Assembly: GCF_030272615.1 (NCBI RefSeq) | Contig: NW_026729259.1 | Location: forward strand, 60,001-124,000 | DNA from: Cryptomeria japonica | Lineage: Eukaryota > Streptophyta > Pinopsida > Cupressales > Cupressaceae | Direction of reading: 5' to 3' | Length of the DNA stretch: 64,000 nucleotides | In this document: one piece after another, positions 48,047-61,698 of the stretch | Layout of the letters: each line of letters opens with the position of its first letter | Numbering within the stretch: the stretch's first letter is position 1 | The notes under the pieces: generated by a model | Databases searched by the model: none | What the model was told of the DNA's origin: nothing | Seen by the model: only the letters and a program-made list of their open reading frames with translations | Made by a program: the position numbers and the translations under genes

Positions 48047-48986
48047 TGCAGTTAGATACCCATTTGTATAAAACAACACCCACCAACCCTACCATTAATC
48101 ATTCAATGCTCCTTATTTACTTCAGCTACTATTCTATCAAACCTATGCATTCAGTTTAACATTAAAGAAAAAGGTTCCACCAACCTTACTTCAGCTACTA
48201 TTAAAGAAAAAGGTCCCACCAGCCCTACCATTAATCATTTAACACTCCTTATTTACTTCAGCTACTATTCTATCAGAACCTATGCATTCAGTAAAGGTCC
48301 CACCAACCCTACCATTAATCATTCAACGCTCCTTATTTACTTCAGCTACTATTCTACCAGAACCTATGTAGTTAGATATCATTCAATGCTCCTTCTTATT
48401 TACTTCAGCTACTATTCTAATAAAACCTATGCATTCAATTTAACATTAAAAAAAAAGGTCCCACCAACCCTACCATTAATCATTCAACGCTCCTTATTTA
48501 CTTCAGCTACTATTCTACCAGAACCTATGCGTTCAGTTTAACATTAAAGAAAAAGGTATGTATGCCTCGTTTGTAGTGCAGTTAGATACCCATCTGTATA
48601 GAACAACACCCACCAACCCTACCATTAATCATTCAACGCTCCTTCTTATTTACTTCAGCTACTATTCTACTTCAGCTACTATTCTTCCAGAACCTATGCA
48701 TTCAGTTTAACATTAAAGAAAAAGGTCCCACCAACCCTACCATTAATCATTCAATGCTCCTTATTTACTTTAGCTACTATTCTACCAGAACCTATGCATT
48801 CAATTTAACATTAAAGAAAAAGGTATGTATGCCTCATTTGTAGTGCAGTTAGATACCCATCTGTATAGAACAATGCCCACCAACCCTACCATTAATCATT
48901 CAACTCTCCTTCTTATTTACTTCAGCTACTATTCTACCATAACCTATGCATTCAATTTAACATTAAAGAAAAAGATTACAAACTCA
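48047..48986. repeat. SINE-tail minisatellite (copy 2)
   Basis: Counterpart of 8471-9410 with the same number and order of variant units. Array length has not changed since the two copies separated. Confidence 0.88.
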
Positions 48987-49806
48987 AGAATTTAATAATA
49001 ATTATCGGTCACATAAATTAGAGAACTTGCTTCACATTTACCTATAATTGTAGTACCGATAAACACATTCAAATCAAATTATAATATTGTATGCTTTGTA
49101 TATATGATTTTTTGATAAGCCATAAAGATGATTTAGTAGTTTTATGTATTATTGTTTGAGATGTTTATTATTTAGTATTATATTTATTTAAATAGTATTT
49201 TATTATGGAAGAATGCAATTTATATATAATTCTTTTTTAAAAATTTAAATAAAAATAAGAACAAAAGTTAGTGATATAATGAAACTTATAATTCAATATA
49301 ATTTATTATCAAATAGATTTTTTTAATATTATCTTTTATTTATTCTTTTTGAAATTTCTTAAAATTGAACTCACACTCTCTTAAAAGTGAACTTTACCCC
49401 TCTTATAAACAACCTAATTGAAATATCTTGTTGCGTCTCTAAAAAGCTCATGCTATGAAATTTTTCTCATTAGCTATATAAGTTTCTATTTTTTTACAAA
49501 TCATTTCAAGAATATTAAGTTGTGAGGTAGCGAATGGAAATGACTGACCAAAGTTGATTTCATTTATTAGCAAGTTGCATCCATATAATTTTTTATTTTA
49601 AAAATTAATATATAAGAATCCCAGAAAAAATGGTTTTCTTAGCTTGGATACAAAACCGTACATAATAATTCCAAAAAAATTCAGACATACCTAGTGACAG
49701 TTGATGAGATAAATTATGCTACTACAGTCTTTCTCTAGTTCTATAAGTTATTTTCCTAGGATTTCTAGGGAAAAAATCAAATATTAGTAAAACATGTGTA
49801 AGAATT
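48987..49806. other. AT-rich interval, no gene seen (copy 2)
   Basis: Counterpart of 9411-10230; nothing recognisable. Confidence 0.6.
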
Positions 49807-50251
49807 TGTTGAAAATAGCCAAGTTCAAGAGCTCAATGAATAACACAATAGAGAGACAAAATAGATTCATAAGAATAAATTGTATTCTAATACAGATGAA
49901 AAATAAGATCAACTAGATCATTACATACAATGCAGATGAGCCTGCTTATAAAGGAAAGGCCATATGGATATGTGAGCGCACAATCATGACATGTGACTGA
50001 ATAAGAAATAAGGGTAGGTAATAATAGGTAGGGGAAGGTAGGAGAAATAGTATAATATTTCACAAGAGGTGGATCACCCATCGAATGTGGAATGTAACAA
50101 CAAGATAAGACCACAAAAAGTGGAAATTCACCTACATACATCATCCCTATGTGCACACTTCCCTAAGTGTCTCATATGCAAACTATTATGAGATGCATTA
50201 TCCAAGGCAACTTAAGTAAGGTGTAATTATGAGACATAATTTACACCAACA
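49807..50251 (-). repeat. Element B 3' LTR (copy 2)
   Basis: Counterpart of 10231-10675, with TG/CA ends and a polypurine tract on the inner side. Confidence 0.85.
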
Positions 50252-50310
50252 CCCCCTTAAGTGAAACTTAGGGGAATGCGCTTAAGCTAACAATGTAAGA
50301 TGGGTCTCGG

Positions 50311-51236
50311 CTACGAGGCCATGTTAGGTACCCATGTACAAATGAAAATGCATGCAAACCAATGCAATCTTTTACAAACAAAGAAAGAGAGAAAAAACCC
50401 AAATGGGAAACCCCCCCCCCCCCCCCCAAAAGAGAGATGAAAACACACAATTCTCTCAAAGAAGTATGAGAAGGACAAAACCCCATGTGAGGAAAAATCC
50501 CCCCATATGAGATAAGAAGAGAGACCATGAAGCCCCCCCTCAATGTAGAATCTGCACCAATGGTAGAAGCTCAAAAATGAATGAAGAAACTGCTCCACTA
50601 TCATCGAACAACATTCCTCCCATTAGGAAGAAACAAAACCAAAGGTGTGCCCATCAAGTCTCCCCAATCATGAAGGGAAGATATAGGACAAAAAACTCAA
50701 GATGTATGGAGTTGTTGAAAACTGCTCAAGTGTCCCCATGTCAATGCTAAAGGTTACCCCCTCCAAATCAAGCGTATTGATCCACAATGTTGATAAAGAT
50801 GCTCCAAGATCTAGTGAAGATGAATGTAGAACAAGATCCAAAGACTCTCATGTCTCCTCTAAGGATAAAGAGACCTCCTCCAAATTTTGTTCATAAGTAT
50901 CCACAATCATGTCAACCTCAAAATAATGATCATGTAGATAATGAAAAAGAGAGTCAGAGTGTTTCCTCACAACAATTGAAGAAGGACCATCTTCATCAAA
51001 GAGAAGATAAATGTCATCAATGATGTCTCCCAAATCTGCAATGTAGGACTCCACAAACAAACCTGCAATGTCTGTCGAGTAGTCATCCCATGGAACTGAA
51101 GCTGGAAGACAAGGTATTCCCTACTGCACTGAATCAGAAGAAGGAAAAAATACTATAATATTTGCATCATCAGGTGCAAGAGGTGATGTGATATTAATAG
51201 GAGGAGATGAAATGCTAGTCTCAAGAACGGGGTCAC
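50311..51236 (-). pseudogene. Unexplained reading frame in element B (copy 2)
   Basis: Counterpart of 10735-11660, with the same frame and stops and no recognised domain. The identical state shows only that both copies derive from one recent duplication, not that the frame is selected. Confidence 0.45.
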
Positions 51237-52664
51237 ATGTGAGAATCCCGAAGTTCAAGTACCCAAAATTCTCCTCAATATTGAAATCATCACAAGAAGT
51301 GCGATCAATATAGGAAGAATTAACCTCATCAATAGGACCAAAATATGAAAAGGTGTACAACCGAGATGCATGATTAAACACCCTAGTTGCAATGATAACT
51401 CTACTCTCCGAGTCTCTAATGATAACTGAATCAGGTGTGAACTCCATAGTTTTCCTTGTTACCCCATGAGTGATCTGATAGATGGAAATAAGATTGTTTG
51501 TCAAATGGGGTACACACAATACATCATTAGAGAGTTATCCCTAATGGCAATATATCCTTTCCCAATCAAATCAATGTATGTATGATTTCCCATCAAAATT
51601 TGTGGCATGTTGCAAGGAACAAATGAAGAAAACATAGATTGTGAAGATGCCATATGATGAGAAGCTCTGGAATCATGACTTGTAGTAGCACAAAGAGCTT
51701 GTCATTTATTTGTCCCAAAAGTGTGATCCTTCCCTTTATCCTTTTCTTTGGAAGAAGAAGCCAAAGTAGACATTCTAGAAGGCAAACTGATTTTATTCTT
51801 CTCGAGAAGATGTTTCAATTCATCAATATCCTTCTTGTAACAATGTTGTTAATCATGTCCTGACTTCTTGCAATATGCACAAAAAAGATTGTCCTTATAC
51901 GATTTCCTCTTAGGTGAGGATGTAGAATCACCTTGTTGTGGAGAGGATGATTATGCTCTATCTTGTTGTGTCTTTGGCTTAGACTGCTTTTGGTTCTTAC
52001 CTTTTCCTTCATTACTTTGATTCCCTTTATTAGCCAAAAAATCTTGTGACTTTGAAGACTTGAGAATCCCCATCTTGGTCAACTTAGATTGCTCAAGTAT
52101 CAACATCTTCTTGAATGCATCAAATGATGGTGGAGTGTATGAGACACCTTGAGCCAATCAATGGGCATGAAAGATAGAAACAAAGGCTACATACTCTGAT
52201 GAAATCTTGTCCAACAAGTTGTAAACCAATGGACCATCTTTTTTGTCAATGTCACAATCCTTAATCTATTTTCTTATCTCATTTTCTTTCGTGACATAAT
52301 CTTGGCTTGTATCAAAATCCTTGGGATCCAATGTTGTTTGTTCACCATCAAGATTATATCCCTTTATCCCATCAACTTGACCCTAAGATTTTGCATAAAT
52401 ATCCCAATCCTCTTTAATTGTACTACACTTCTCAATATGGAAAAAGAGGTCATCTGATACATACTCTCTCAAGGTTCCAAGTTCCATATAATTTTTAGTG
52501 AGCCATTCAACTTGAATATTAGGATCATCCTTACGAGCAAGTGGTGTTGTTATTGTTCCATTTACATAATGAATGAGTCATTTTTCCATAAGCTTACTCC
52601 ATGCTTTAATTTCCCATGACACATAATTATTTGAAGTTAAAAGTGGAAATTTAGGAGAGCCCAT
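51124..52664 (-). pseudogene. gag: Element B gag and protease, broken (copy 2)
   Basis: Counterpart of 11548-13088, with the same stops, interrupted CCHC knuckle (51840-51881) and DSRASHHM protease site. The start is at 52664. Confidence 0.82.
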
Positions 52665-53320
52665 AGCACCAAATGAAAAACACAAAAAAGAAAGAGGCAA
52701 AATCACACAAGACACCCCCCCAAATTACTTAATCAAAGAACCCCCCCCCCCCCCACCTCCCTACCCCAAAATGATGATTTGGCACTTTATATATAGTGTG
52801 ATTACAATGGCCACTTGCAAAACAAGGCAAGGTGGAATTTCTAATTTCAAAAGACAACTACCTCAAATAGGTTATAAGAGACTCCAACAAACTCTGCAAG
52901 ACATCTAAGATAAGATCCAAGAAAGTAAAAACTACCAAATAGGCCAAAAATGACCAAATACTGAAAGTACAATTTCTATTCAAAATGGTGAAAATTTGAT
53001 AGCACCACATGAAAGTAAATTAAAAATTATGCACTTTCAAAGAAAATGACACCTGAAAAGGAGGTCATATGAGCCCGAACATAGCCTCTGAAGTTATAAA
53101 ATTGAGGATTGGACAGATACGATTGTGAAAAACTAGAAATTGTGAAAACTATACACCAAAATCAGAAAAATCCACCACCACTATGAAGAGAATGAAAAAT
53201 TAGCCCAAATAAACAAAAAATTGTACCAAAAAAGGAGCTAAAATGATCAAGTTATGGGCCTCCAAAGTTGGCCTACAAAATAAAAAATCTCATTGAGAGG
53301 GGGCTGAATTTTTTTTTTAA

Positions 53321-53911
53321 AAAGATGATGCAATAATGACATCATCATTTTATGGGCTTAAATTTGACGCTCATTCGCCCGTCAAATGAACTTCATACCC
53401 CTGTTGCGTGGCATGTCCGTACCGTATGGAAGATGATGTGGTCAAATAGAAAGATGACACATGTCAAAGACATGTAGTGTAAAGACACTACATGGTTGAA
53501 TATACAACAACTATGTGTAAGCACCAAAAGATGTTCGGTGGAGCCGAGTGCCGAGTGAGGTGGAGAGACATTGTAGGAGGCGACATAGTAGCTAGGTGGG
53601 GGTCTTTGCCAGAAAAGTACCCTAGAAGAAGTAGTCGGTGAGACCTGGAACAACAATTAGAAATAGCCTGACTGAGGTTGCCAGAAGACTGAGAGGCCCG
53701 AGCAGTGAAGTGGCGGTGTCGGAAAGGAGGGAGCCCGACAGAGCAGGGTCACGGGAGTAGTGTCCGACGATAGCGGTTGTCGTAGAAGTTGTTGTGGTCG
53801 TCGAGAAGTGTAGATGGTACTGGAGCGGACTAGAAGATGCATACAAGAGCCACATATGGTATGGGAGGCTGTAAGGAATAAATGCGAGCAAAATCCATTG
53901 TTGGGGGAACC
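53321..53911. other. GC-rich leader insert of element B (copy 2)
   Basis: Counterpart of 13745-14335; no difference noticed. Confidence 0.5.
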
Positions 53912-54277
53912 CCCGAATTTTTTTTTTTGATTTTTTTAAATAATATAAAAAAATTTACAAATAATTTTAAAAAATGTGAATTAAAATATGGAATGTTTGA
54001 AATAGATTCGCAGAAAAAAAAATAAAAATTTTAAAATAAATCGTACCGTATGCCCAAATTAGGCAAATTTTTCCTCCAAGGCTTGAAATTCACTTTTCAT
54101 CAAATATAGGTAAATTTATATTCAAAATTCATGGAAACAGCCTCCTAGACGCAACAGTGAGGTCGCAATTGCCATAGGATCTTCCCAAATGTGCAAATCC
54201 CCAGATCCGAAAAATGAATTTGCTCCAAAATATCTCCAAATAGACTACTTAGTGAAGCCCCAATGGCTCCAATACCA

Positions 54278-54715
54278 TGTATGAAAATAGCCAAGATCAA
54301 GAGCTCAATGAATAGCACAATAGAGAGAAAAAATATATTGATAAGAATAATCTGTATTCTAATCAAGATGCAAAAATAAGACCAATTGGATCATTACACA
54401 CAATGTAGATGAGCCTACTTATAAAGGCAAAGCCATATGAATATGTGAGCACACAATCATGACCTGTGGCTCAATGAGAAAGAAGGGTAGGTAAGAAAAG
54501 GTAGGAGAAACAATATAATATTCCATAAGAGGTGGATCACCCACCGAATGTGGAATGTAATAACAATATAAGACCACAAAAGGTGGAAATTCTCCTACAT
54601 ACATCATCCCTGTGTGCACACTTTCCTAAGTGTCTCATATGCAAACTACTATGAGATGCATTATCCTAAGTCAACTTAAGTAAGGTTTAATTATGAGTCA
54701 TAATTTACACCAACA
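54278..54715 (-). repeat. Element B 5' LTR (copy 2)
   Basis: Counterpart of 14702-15139, with the mutated PBS at 54265-54277. Confidence 0.85.
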
Positions 54716-56420
54716 ACATTTTATGCTCATATCCTAATGTTTGTTAAACATTATATCCACACATATTTAAAATCATTCAAGGTGGTGCCTTTGAGGCAAT
54801 TTGTTTACAAATGAATGCAAGCACATTTCATTAATTAATAGATTTGGTGGACATGGTTGCGAGGTGGGTTGTCATTGCTACAGGGTGAATAGGTGTAATA
54901 AATTAATGTACAAACATTTATTCTGATTAATTAATACATCCTACGTGAACACACCATGAGAGAAAAGTTTCTAGTTCCGATGTTCAAGAAAAGTTGCTAG
55001 TGTGAGAACTCTTAAATCAAGAGGCTATCAGCTAATAAACCTAAATATTCTTGTTGCATGCGTAATTTTTTCTTTTTCAGGCAACATGAAAAAAAGATCA
55101 ATGTGAAACTTTTCTGACCTTGGTTACAATTTGTCGGCATGTGAATTATGCAATCTGGTGAGAGTTCCTCCTATAGTATAACCGATATTATGAAAATAGC
55201 TTCTACAATCATTGGTGGATTTATTTCTTCCCAATGGGAGGAATATTATTTGTAGGAAATGTATTATTTTTGGTCTTTAAGCACTCAATATTGTTACAAA
55301 AGTTATTTTTGTATATTCTAAACTTTGAACACTATATCACAAACCCTCGTTTTAACCACAAAACACTAGATCTACAATGAAATTGGAAACATGTCAATGA
55401 ATAACCATTAAACATGCAAATTCATCAAACAAATCAAATGATACCTTTACACGTTAAAATGGATTTAATCTTGACTGTTCTCTTATCTTCATAAATTTTA
55501 TTTTTTATGTTGCTATCATATTTTAATTCTTTCACAAGAGCTCAATGGGGAATGGATGTGGTTGTGATGATGTAAGTGCTATGATGCAAAATGATAGAAT
55601 GGTTTTGATAGAATGTAAGTATGCTTCCAAGGTTGCTATATGGAAAAAGGGAGGAAGAAGCCTTGTTACTAAGACCCGCCTTTCTTTTTATCTTGTGTGT
55701 GTAGCCTCCTTAAGTTGCAGCTATGGGGGGATAGGTATTAGTGTAGAATTATATTTACATTATCATGTGTTAATTAGGGAGTCATTAATTAAGATTTTAT
55801 TTTCCTTTTATAAGTTGCAATCTTATCACTTAGGATAAAATTGAGTTATTAATTTTCCTATTTATATGGATGCATATCATATTTTGATTTTTAAATTATG
55901 ACATTAATGCTTATGAATTGCATTTGATTGCATCTTTATGCTTGTTTTCTATTTTTCTCTCTTGTAGAAAAAAAGTTGCAGAAATTTCTAGGTAACAATT
56001 ACCATCATTGAAAATTCTTAATAGTGTTTTAAAATATTTATGAAAAGTAATCTAAAACCTTCAATGAAAAATAATTAAGAATTAAAAAAATAATCTTTAT
56101 GTAATAAATTATAATTTATAAACCTCTTAAATTCAATATTATTAGAATGTAACATTAAAAAGTCATTACTTAGAAAATATATGATTTTAAAAATATATAA
56201 TTTAATGAAAAAATATTCTTCAATAAAGCTATTTTCTTAACTAAAATATTATTAATTACAATCTATAATGATTTAAATATTAAAAATTTTGTCTGTAGTG
56301 GGATTAAAAATAGATACTTACCAGAAATATCTATCACAAGAATTGGAAAGCGCTCAACTATGAGTCCTTTCCCCTATATCTCCTTGAATCTTTTCGACTG
56401 CTCCAATCCATTATTCAACT
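54716..56420. other. AT-rich interval, no gene seen (copy 2)
   Basis: Counterpart of 15140-16844; nothing recognisable. Confidence 0.6.
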
Positions 56421-57122
56421 TCTCCAATCCATTGTAGATGCAACTTCTCAAGACATGCCATATATAACCATATATAACATCAACTTGACTCTTCAACCAC
56501 TCACAAACTTTTCCAATAACAGCTTCTACGACGATGCCATATATAACATCTACTTCGATGCCGTACATTCTGGCCTGCCATTCCACGCAAATTCTGTGAT
56601 GTAGCGCCACATCAATTTGATTGGAGAAAGTCTGAGCAGAATAGACTGCAAACAGAAGGGAACTAGTTTCAAGTCTTATGGACCACTTTGCGTCTTATCA
56701 TTTGAGTGACAGACATTTTTCGAGGTTGAGCTCTTCCATTTTCTGCATTGGGTACTGAGTGGCAGGCCTTTTCTCCAATCCATTGTAGATGCAACTTCTC
56801 AAGACATGCCATATATAACCATATATAACATCAACTTGACTCTTCAACCACTCACAAACTTTTCCAATAACAGCTTCTACGACGATGCCATATATAACAT
56901 CTACTTCGATGCCGTACATTCTGGCCTGCCATTCCACGCAAATTCTGTGATGTAGCGCCACATCAATTTGATTGGAGAAAGTCTGAGCAGAATAGACTGC
57001 AAACAGAAGGGAACTAGTTTCAAGTCTTATGGACCACTTTGCGTCTTATCATTTGAGTGACAGACATTTTTCGAGGTTGAGCTCTTCCATTTTCTGCAAT
57101 GGGTACTGAGTGGCAGGCCTTT
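56421..57122. repeat. 351-bp tandem duplication (copy 2)
   Basis: Units 56421-56771 and 56772-57122, counterpart of 16845-17545. Here both units carry ACATTTTTCGAGG, which makes unit 2 one base longer than in copy 1. Confidence 0.92.
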
Positions 57123-57453
57123 TCTGGCCTGCCATATCACGTGAATCCTGTGGTATAGCTTTGACTGGAGGAAGGACGATAAGGACAATGGACTGCAACT
57201 CACGGGTTAAACATTTGTTTGTTATTCTTTCTTTCCAAGTGACGCATAGGTAGGTGTGCTTAAGAATTCTCATACTAATTTTATTCCTGAGTGTGTGAGG
57301 GATATGGAGAGGGAGCAAAGATAGAGATGAATATAGAGATAGAGATAAAGATGGAGACTAGGATGGAGAAGGATATGGAGAGAAGGAGAGGGGAGATAAA
57401 TTGAGAGAGGAGAAAATTATATAAATATAAATATATAATTAACTCATTAATTC

Positions 57454-57817
57454 TCATAATAATGAATCCTCAAATGGAGTAAATGTCTTTCTTTCACACT
57501 TACAATGGAGAAGAAATGTATCTAGGTGATAATAATTTGTATCAAATTGTTGGTTATAAGAAGGTGTAGATGTGTTATTATCTTGAATCTTTCCTCCAGG
57601 ATTTAGTCTAGGCCATTGTACCTCTTGACCTCCCTCATTGACTTGTTCTTCTTCATTGTCACTTATCTCCTCTGTGCAGACTCCTCTTCTTTGAGCCATT
57701 TCCATGGCATCCATTCATGCATTAAGACCTCTAATTGCCTATAGAAGCTCAGGCATCTCACCTCTGGTTCTTCTTCTTCTTCGACCCCATCCTCTTTGAG
57801 CCATGTTGCTTGTAGGT
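57454..57817 (-). pseudogene. gag: Ty3/gypsy gag N-terminus fragment (copy 2)
   Basis: Counterpart of 17877-18240, with the same basic start, stops and acidic stretch. Confidence 0.6.
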
Positions 57818-57856
57818 CTTCTTCTTAGCACAATGAACCTACTTTGATGCTACTTA

Positions 57857-58427
57857 ACGCAAAACAAAACCTCTCTAAGTCTTATCAAATGAAGATGGAT
57901 TGCAGCCAAACCAAAATAAAATCAATTACTTTGAATATTTTAACAAAGATACAACATAAGAAGGATACCTTCACACACACAATAAGTTACAGAATGATTT
58001 GTTGATCCCATTGATTTGGAATTTGTCACACACTCTCTCTAAGGAACAACATCTCTCTGTTCCATGAATCAACTCTCTCTATTAAATAATTCCTATGCTA
58101 CTTCCCCAATATGAAGCTTCCACTGCAGTGAGGATTCAAAACAAAATATATTCCCCAACAAAATAAAAGCCTCCCTTTGTTTTCCTCTTACACTATCGCT
58201 GCTTCCTTCAAACATATGAGCTGCCTTTTCAATCCAAAAAATCTCCTTACTGGATTATGTGTTGCCTTATTGATGCATTTCCCTTCTGACAACCACCAAA
58301 ATTAGGCGCACAACAGATTAAATAATCCACCCCTGCCACACAACCTCCACTTCATGAAATACACTAAAAAAAGTTTTAGCCGTTACAAATCTGGAACAAT
58401 CCAAGATAAGAAAAATGTAACCCCCAC
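57857..58427 (-). repeat. Putative gypsy 5' LTR remnant (copy 2)
   Basis: Counterpart of 18280-18850; limits uncertain for the same reason. Confidence 0.35.
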
Positions 58428-58876
58428 CTGCAAAGGAAAACACCAAACAAGAAACTGAAATCCAACATTAAACCAAATTCAAAATTTAGGATGAGGGGAA
58501 CAAGTCCACCGGGATGCTCCGACATCATTATATGACAACTATAGCGACATCAAGTTTAATATTCTTTGTAAAGACAAAAACCCGTCTACTTCAACCGTTG
58601 TGCATGACATTAAAATCAATGACTTAATAGAAGAATGTGCAACAGTTGTAGCATCCAAGCAATGATCATATTCAAAAGTAGAAAATAAAATAAGTTTAAA
58701 AAACCAAAGGTATATATGGCTCAAATGTCACACCTGTAATTTGACATTGTCATGTTCATGGTGGACACACTAAATCTAGTTTTTGAAATTCTATCAATAA
58801 TGGAGAGTATAAAGCAATTTGAAAAAGTATTACTCCCTTGAAACAGTAAAACAGAAGCAAAAGTAAAAGGACAACC

Positions 58877-59309
58877 CTGTTTGACAATCTTCAGTGTATC
58901 GATGATGCGTGCAAGATGTTTGGTAAAATGTCAGAGAGAAACTTTTTCACATGGAACACACTCATGGGAGGATGTGTACATAATGGAGTCTTAGAAGGGG
59001 ATCGAAAGCTTTATGAGGAGATACCTCAATGGGACATTGTTGCTTGGAGCATGATGGTTGCTGGTTAGGCACAAAATGGGTATGTTGATAAGGCAACAGA
59101 CCTATTTCAGAAAATGCCAAAGAGAAATACTGTTTCGTGGAAAGCAGTGATTGCTGGATATGCACAGAATGGGAAATTTGAAGTCTCTAAAGCTTTTTCA
59201 GACAAATGCAACTGACTGGTTTGAAGCTAAACTCAATTACCTTTCCTAGTGTTCTTCTTGCATGGTCAACATGACAAGCAGATTCATGGATGAATAATAA
59301 GGCTGGATA
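58877..59309 (+). pseudogene. PPR gene fragment (copy 2)
   Basis: Counterpart of 19300-19732 with the same stops and frameshifts. Two visible base differences: CTATTTC for TTATTTC near 59102 (silent) and ACTGTTTCG for ACTATTTCG near 59132 (Val for Ile). Confidence 0.88.
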
Positions 59310-60904
59310 AGAGACAGACAGCTTTGTGAGCAGTTGGCAAACAACAAAGATGGGGTTAAAGATGAGGAAATTTAGATGGCCACATGAGCCGTCATGTCAG
59401 ATGCCATGGATGTGGCCTGTTGGACACTGTTACAGGCCGCATCATACCAACACCTACTGTTTTCCTTCAAACTATCTAAATATTTATTGCCTATAGACTT
59501 TGATAATATGCCTAATCTTCCTTTCATTCCACCAAGTCTCTTGCTGCTTGAGAGACCAGGTACCTGAAAGTGAATATGTGAGTCTGAAGCTAAAGATAAA
59601 ACCATTCAAAGCTTGTTGGCTCAACCATAATTCCACGAATTCTTCACACATGTACACTCAAAGAATACTCCCCAATTTCAATATGCATCTCAAAAGGTCT
59701 TCTTTTCAACTTCTCTCTCACACCCTTCACCTATTCACACACATTTTTTCTCCATTCCTTCCACCTCACTTTACCAGCCCTCCTCCATCACAATGAGTCT
59801 TATTTAACCATATCTCTTCAATCAATATATCCCTCCCAAGCCTATTGGCCTCCAGATAATATTCCCCATGCAGCCTATCAAACCCCCCACCATAAAAGGT
59901 TTGCAATATCTATGGCCTCCATCACATTTCTATACTTTTGCCACTTCTCCAAAATTTTGCTAGAAAAAAAATTGTCATCAAGCAAACTTTGCTAATACAT
60001 GTCAACAACAAAGTCCCAGTATGTGGCAGCAATCTCTCTGTAGAGCTCTGCTTCTTTTATCCTGCAGACATCATTGGAGGGCATTTGGGCCTGAAGGAGA
60101 AGCAGAGGAAAGTGAAGATGTGGGGCTTGAGAATGGCTATGCTGCATAGGGTTTCTTTATGTTCAACCCATAATTTTAGTGTCTGATGCTTTTCTCTCTT
60201 TCTGTTCTGTTCTCCTGCAACAAAGGCCACTCCACTGAGAACAACTCACATAAAGAAGATTAAAACCCACACTGCAACTTCATAGGAAGCCATGCTTGTT
60301 GGACGATGTATAACACTTAGCCTAAATCTTCATTATTAATGAGAAAAAGTGGGTCTGCCTTGCATCTTTCTCTTGGAAACGTACAAAATTTGTAAAATTT
60401 GGGATTCTGCTTTCTAGTATTTAGTGCAATGCAAAGCTTCCTTTGTGTTACTTTTATTAAAGTAGATCCTCTTAAGAAAGAGATGGATAAGAGTTAACAA
60501 GGAATATATGATTGCATTAAAGTAAAGTGGAACTTGAAAGGCATTGCAACCCAACATTTTCTTTATTAAATTAAAAAGTGCAGGACAGAAGTGGTCCATG
60601 ACCATCACAGATAATGTCAACTTCACATAAAGGAGATTCCATGAATTCTTGGAAAGAACTGAGTATTATGTGGGGACCGAGGCTTCCCTGTTTGCTCTTT
60701 GTCTTTCAACGCTTCAATATGGTTAACTTGTTGTCACTCTAGTTAATAACAAACAATGAGTTATAGTTTTAACTCTAAGGAGTAAGGTCTTAACCACATT
60801 GTAAGTTATAAATCACTCTTTAAAGAAAATAGCGAAAGATGAGACAAGGGAAGTGTGCTAATTATGCTGAGAGGCATCTTTATGCTGAGATGCTGAGAGG
60901 CATC
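59310..60904. other. Interval without recognised gene (copy 2)
   Basis: Counterpart of 19733-21327. Substitutions were seen near 60417, 60611 and 60740; nothing coding was recognised. Confidence 0.5.
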
Positions 60905-61477
60905 TACAATGACATCAAATGTCTGTAAACAAAAATCTATTTTTGAAACAATTTGACTTGCAAATGACAGGTAAATGCATGAAATATGCCATGTTTCAGC
61001 TTTTGTGGAGGTGTTATTTTATTACTTCAAGTAAAATAGAACCCTCACCACTTGTCTCTAGCTAGATTGAGAGTTTTTTGCATGCAGAACTTTAATGGAT
61101 TTGTATTCTTGGTGTTTAGTATTTTAGAAGAACATTTATTTTACAGATGATTCTCTTAGATATTATAAATATCCTTCAGCATATTTTACATATATTTTAT
61201 GCCAAGAGATATTTATAATAGAAGAGAATCGTATGTAAAAAAAATGTTCTTCTAAAATACTAAACACCAAGAATACAAATCCATTAAAGTCCTACATGCA
61301 AAAAGTTGTCAATCTAGCTGGAGACAAGTGGTGAGGGTTCTATTTTACTTGGACTAATAAAATAATACCTCCACAAAAGCTGAAACATGGCATATTTCAT
61401 GCATTTAGGTCTATCATTTGCATGTGAAATTGTTTCAAAAATGGATTTTGGTTTACAGACATTTTGATGTCATTGTA
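60905..61477. repeat. 573-bp fold-back (copy 2)
   Basis: Counterpart of 21328-21900. One base differs in the right arm (CCTACATGC for CCTGCATGC near 61296), slightly reducing pairing. Confidence 0.92.
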
Positions 61478-61698
61478 AAAATTTGGATGCTATTCTTTAA
61501 AGGTTGATCTTCAAACAAAAAATGAAGATAAAGAAATTGATGACTTCAAGAAAGGAATTGAAAAGAATGTGATTACATTGCGACTTCTAGATTTAAGACT
61601 TGTTATTCTTGTTGGCATAACTCATGGAGATGATGATGAAATGAGAAGATGATCGGTGATCAAGTCTATGTTGTCATTGATGTTGTCAAAGGGGAGAT

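Larger units (their letters stand above)
49807..54715 (-). mobile_element. Non-autonomous copia-type element B (copy 2)
   Basis: Counterpart of 10231-15139: LTRs 49807-50251 and 54278-54715, degenerate PBS 54265-54277, gag-protease remnants, GC-rich leader block and the unexplained frame. Integrase core, RT and RNase H are absent here too. One LTR base differs (AAGTTCAAG for AAGATCAAG near 49825). Confidence 0.85.
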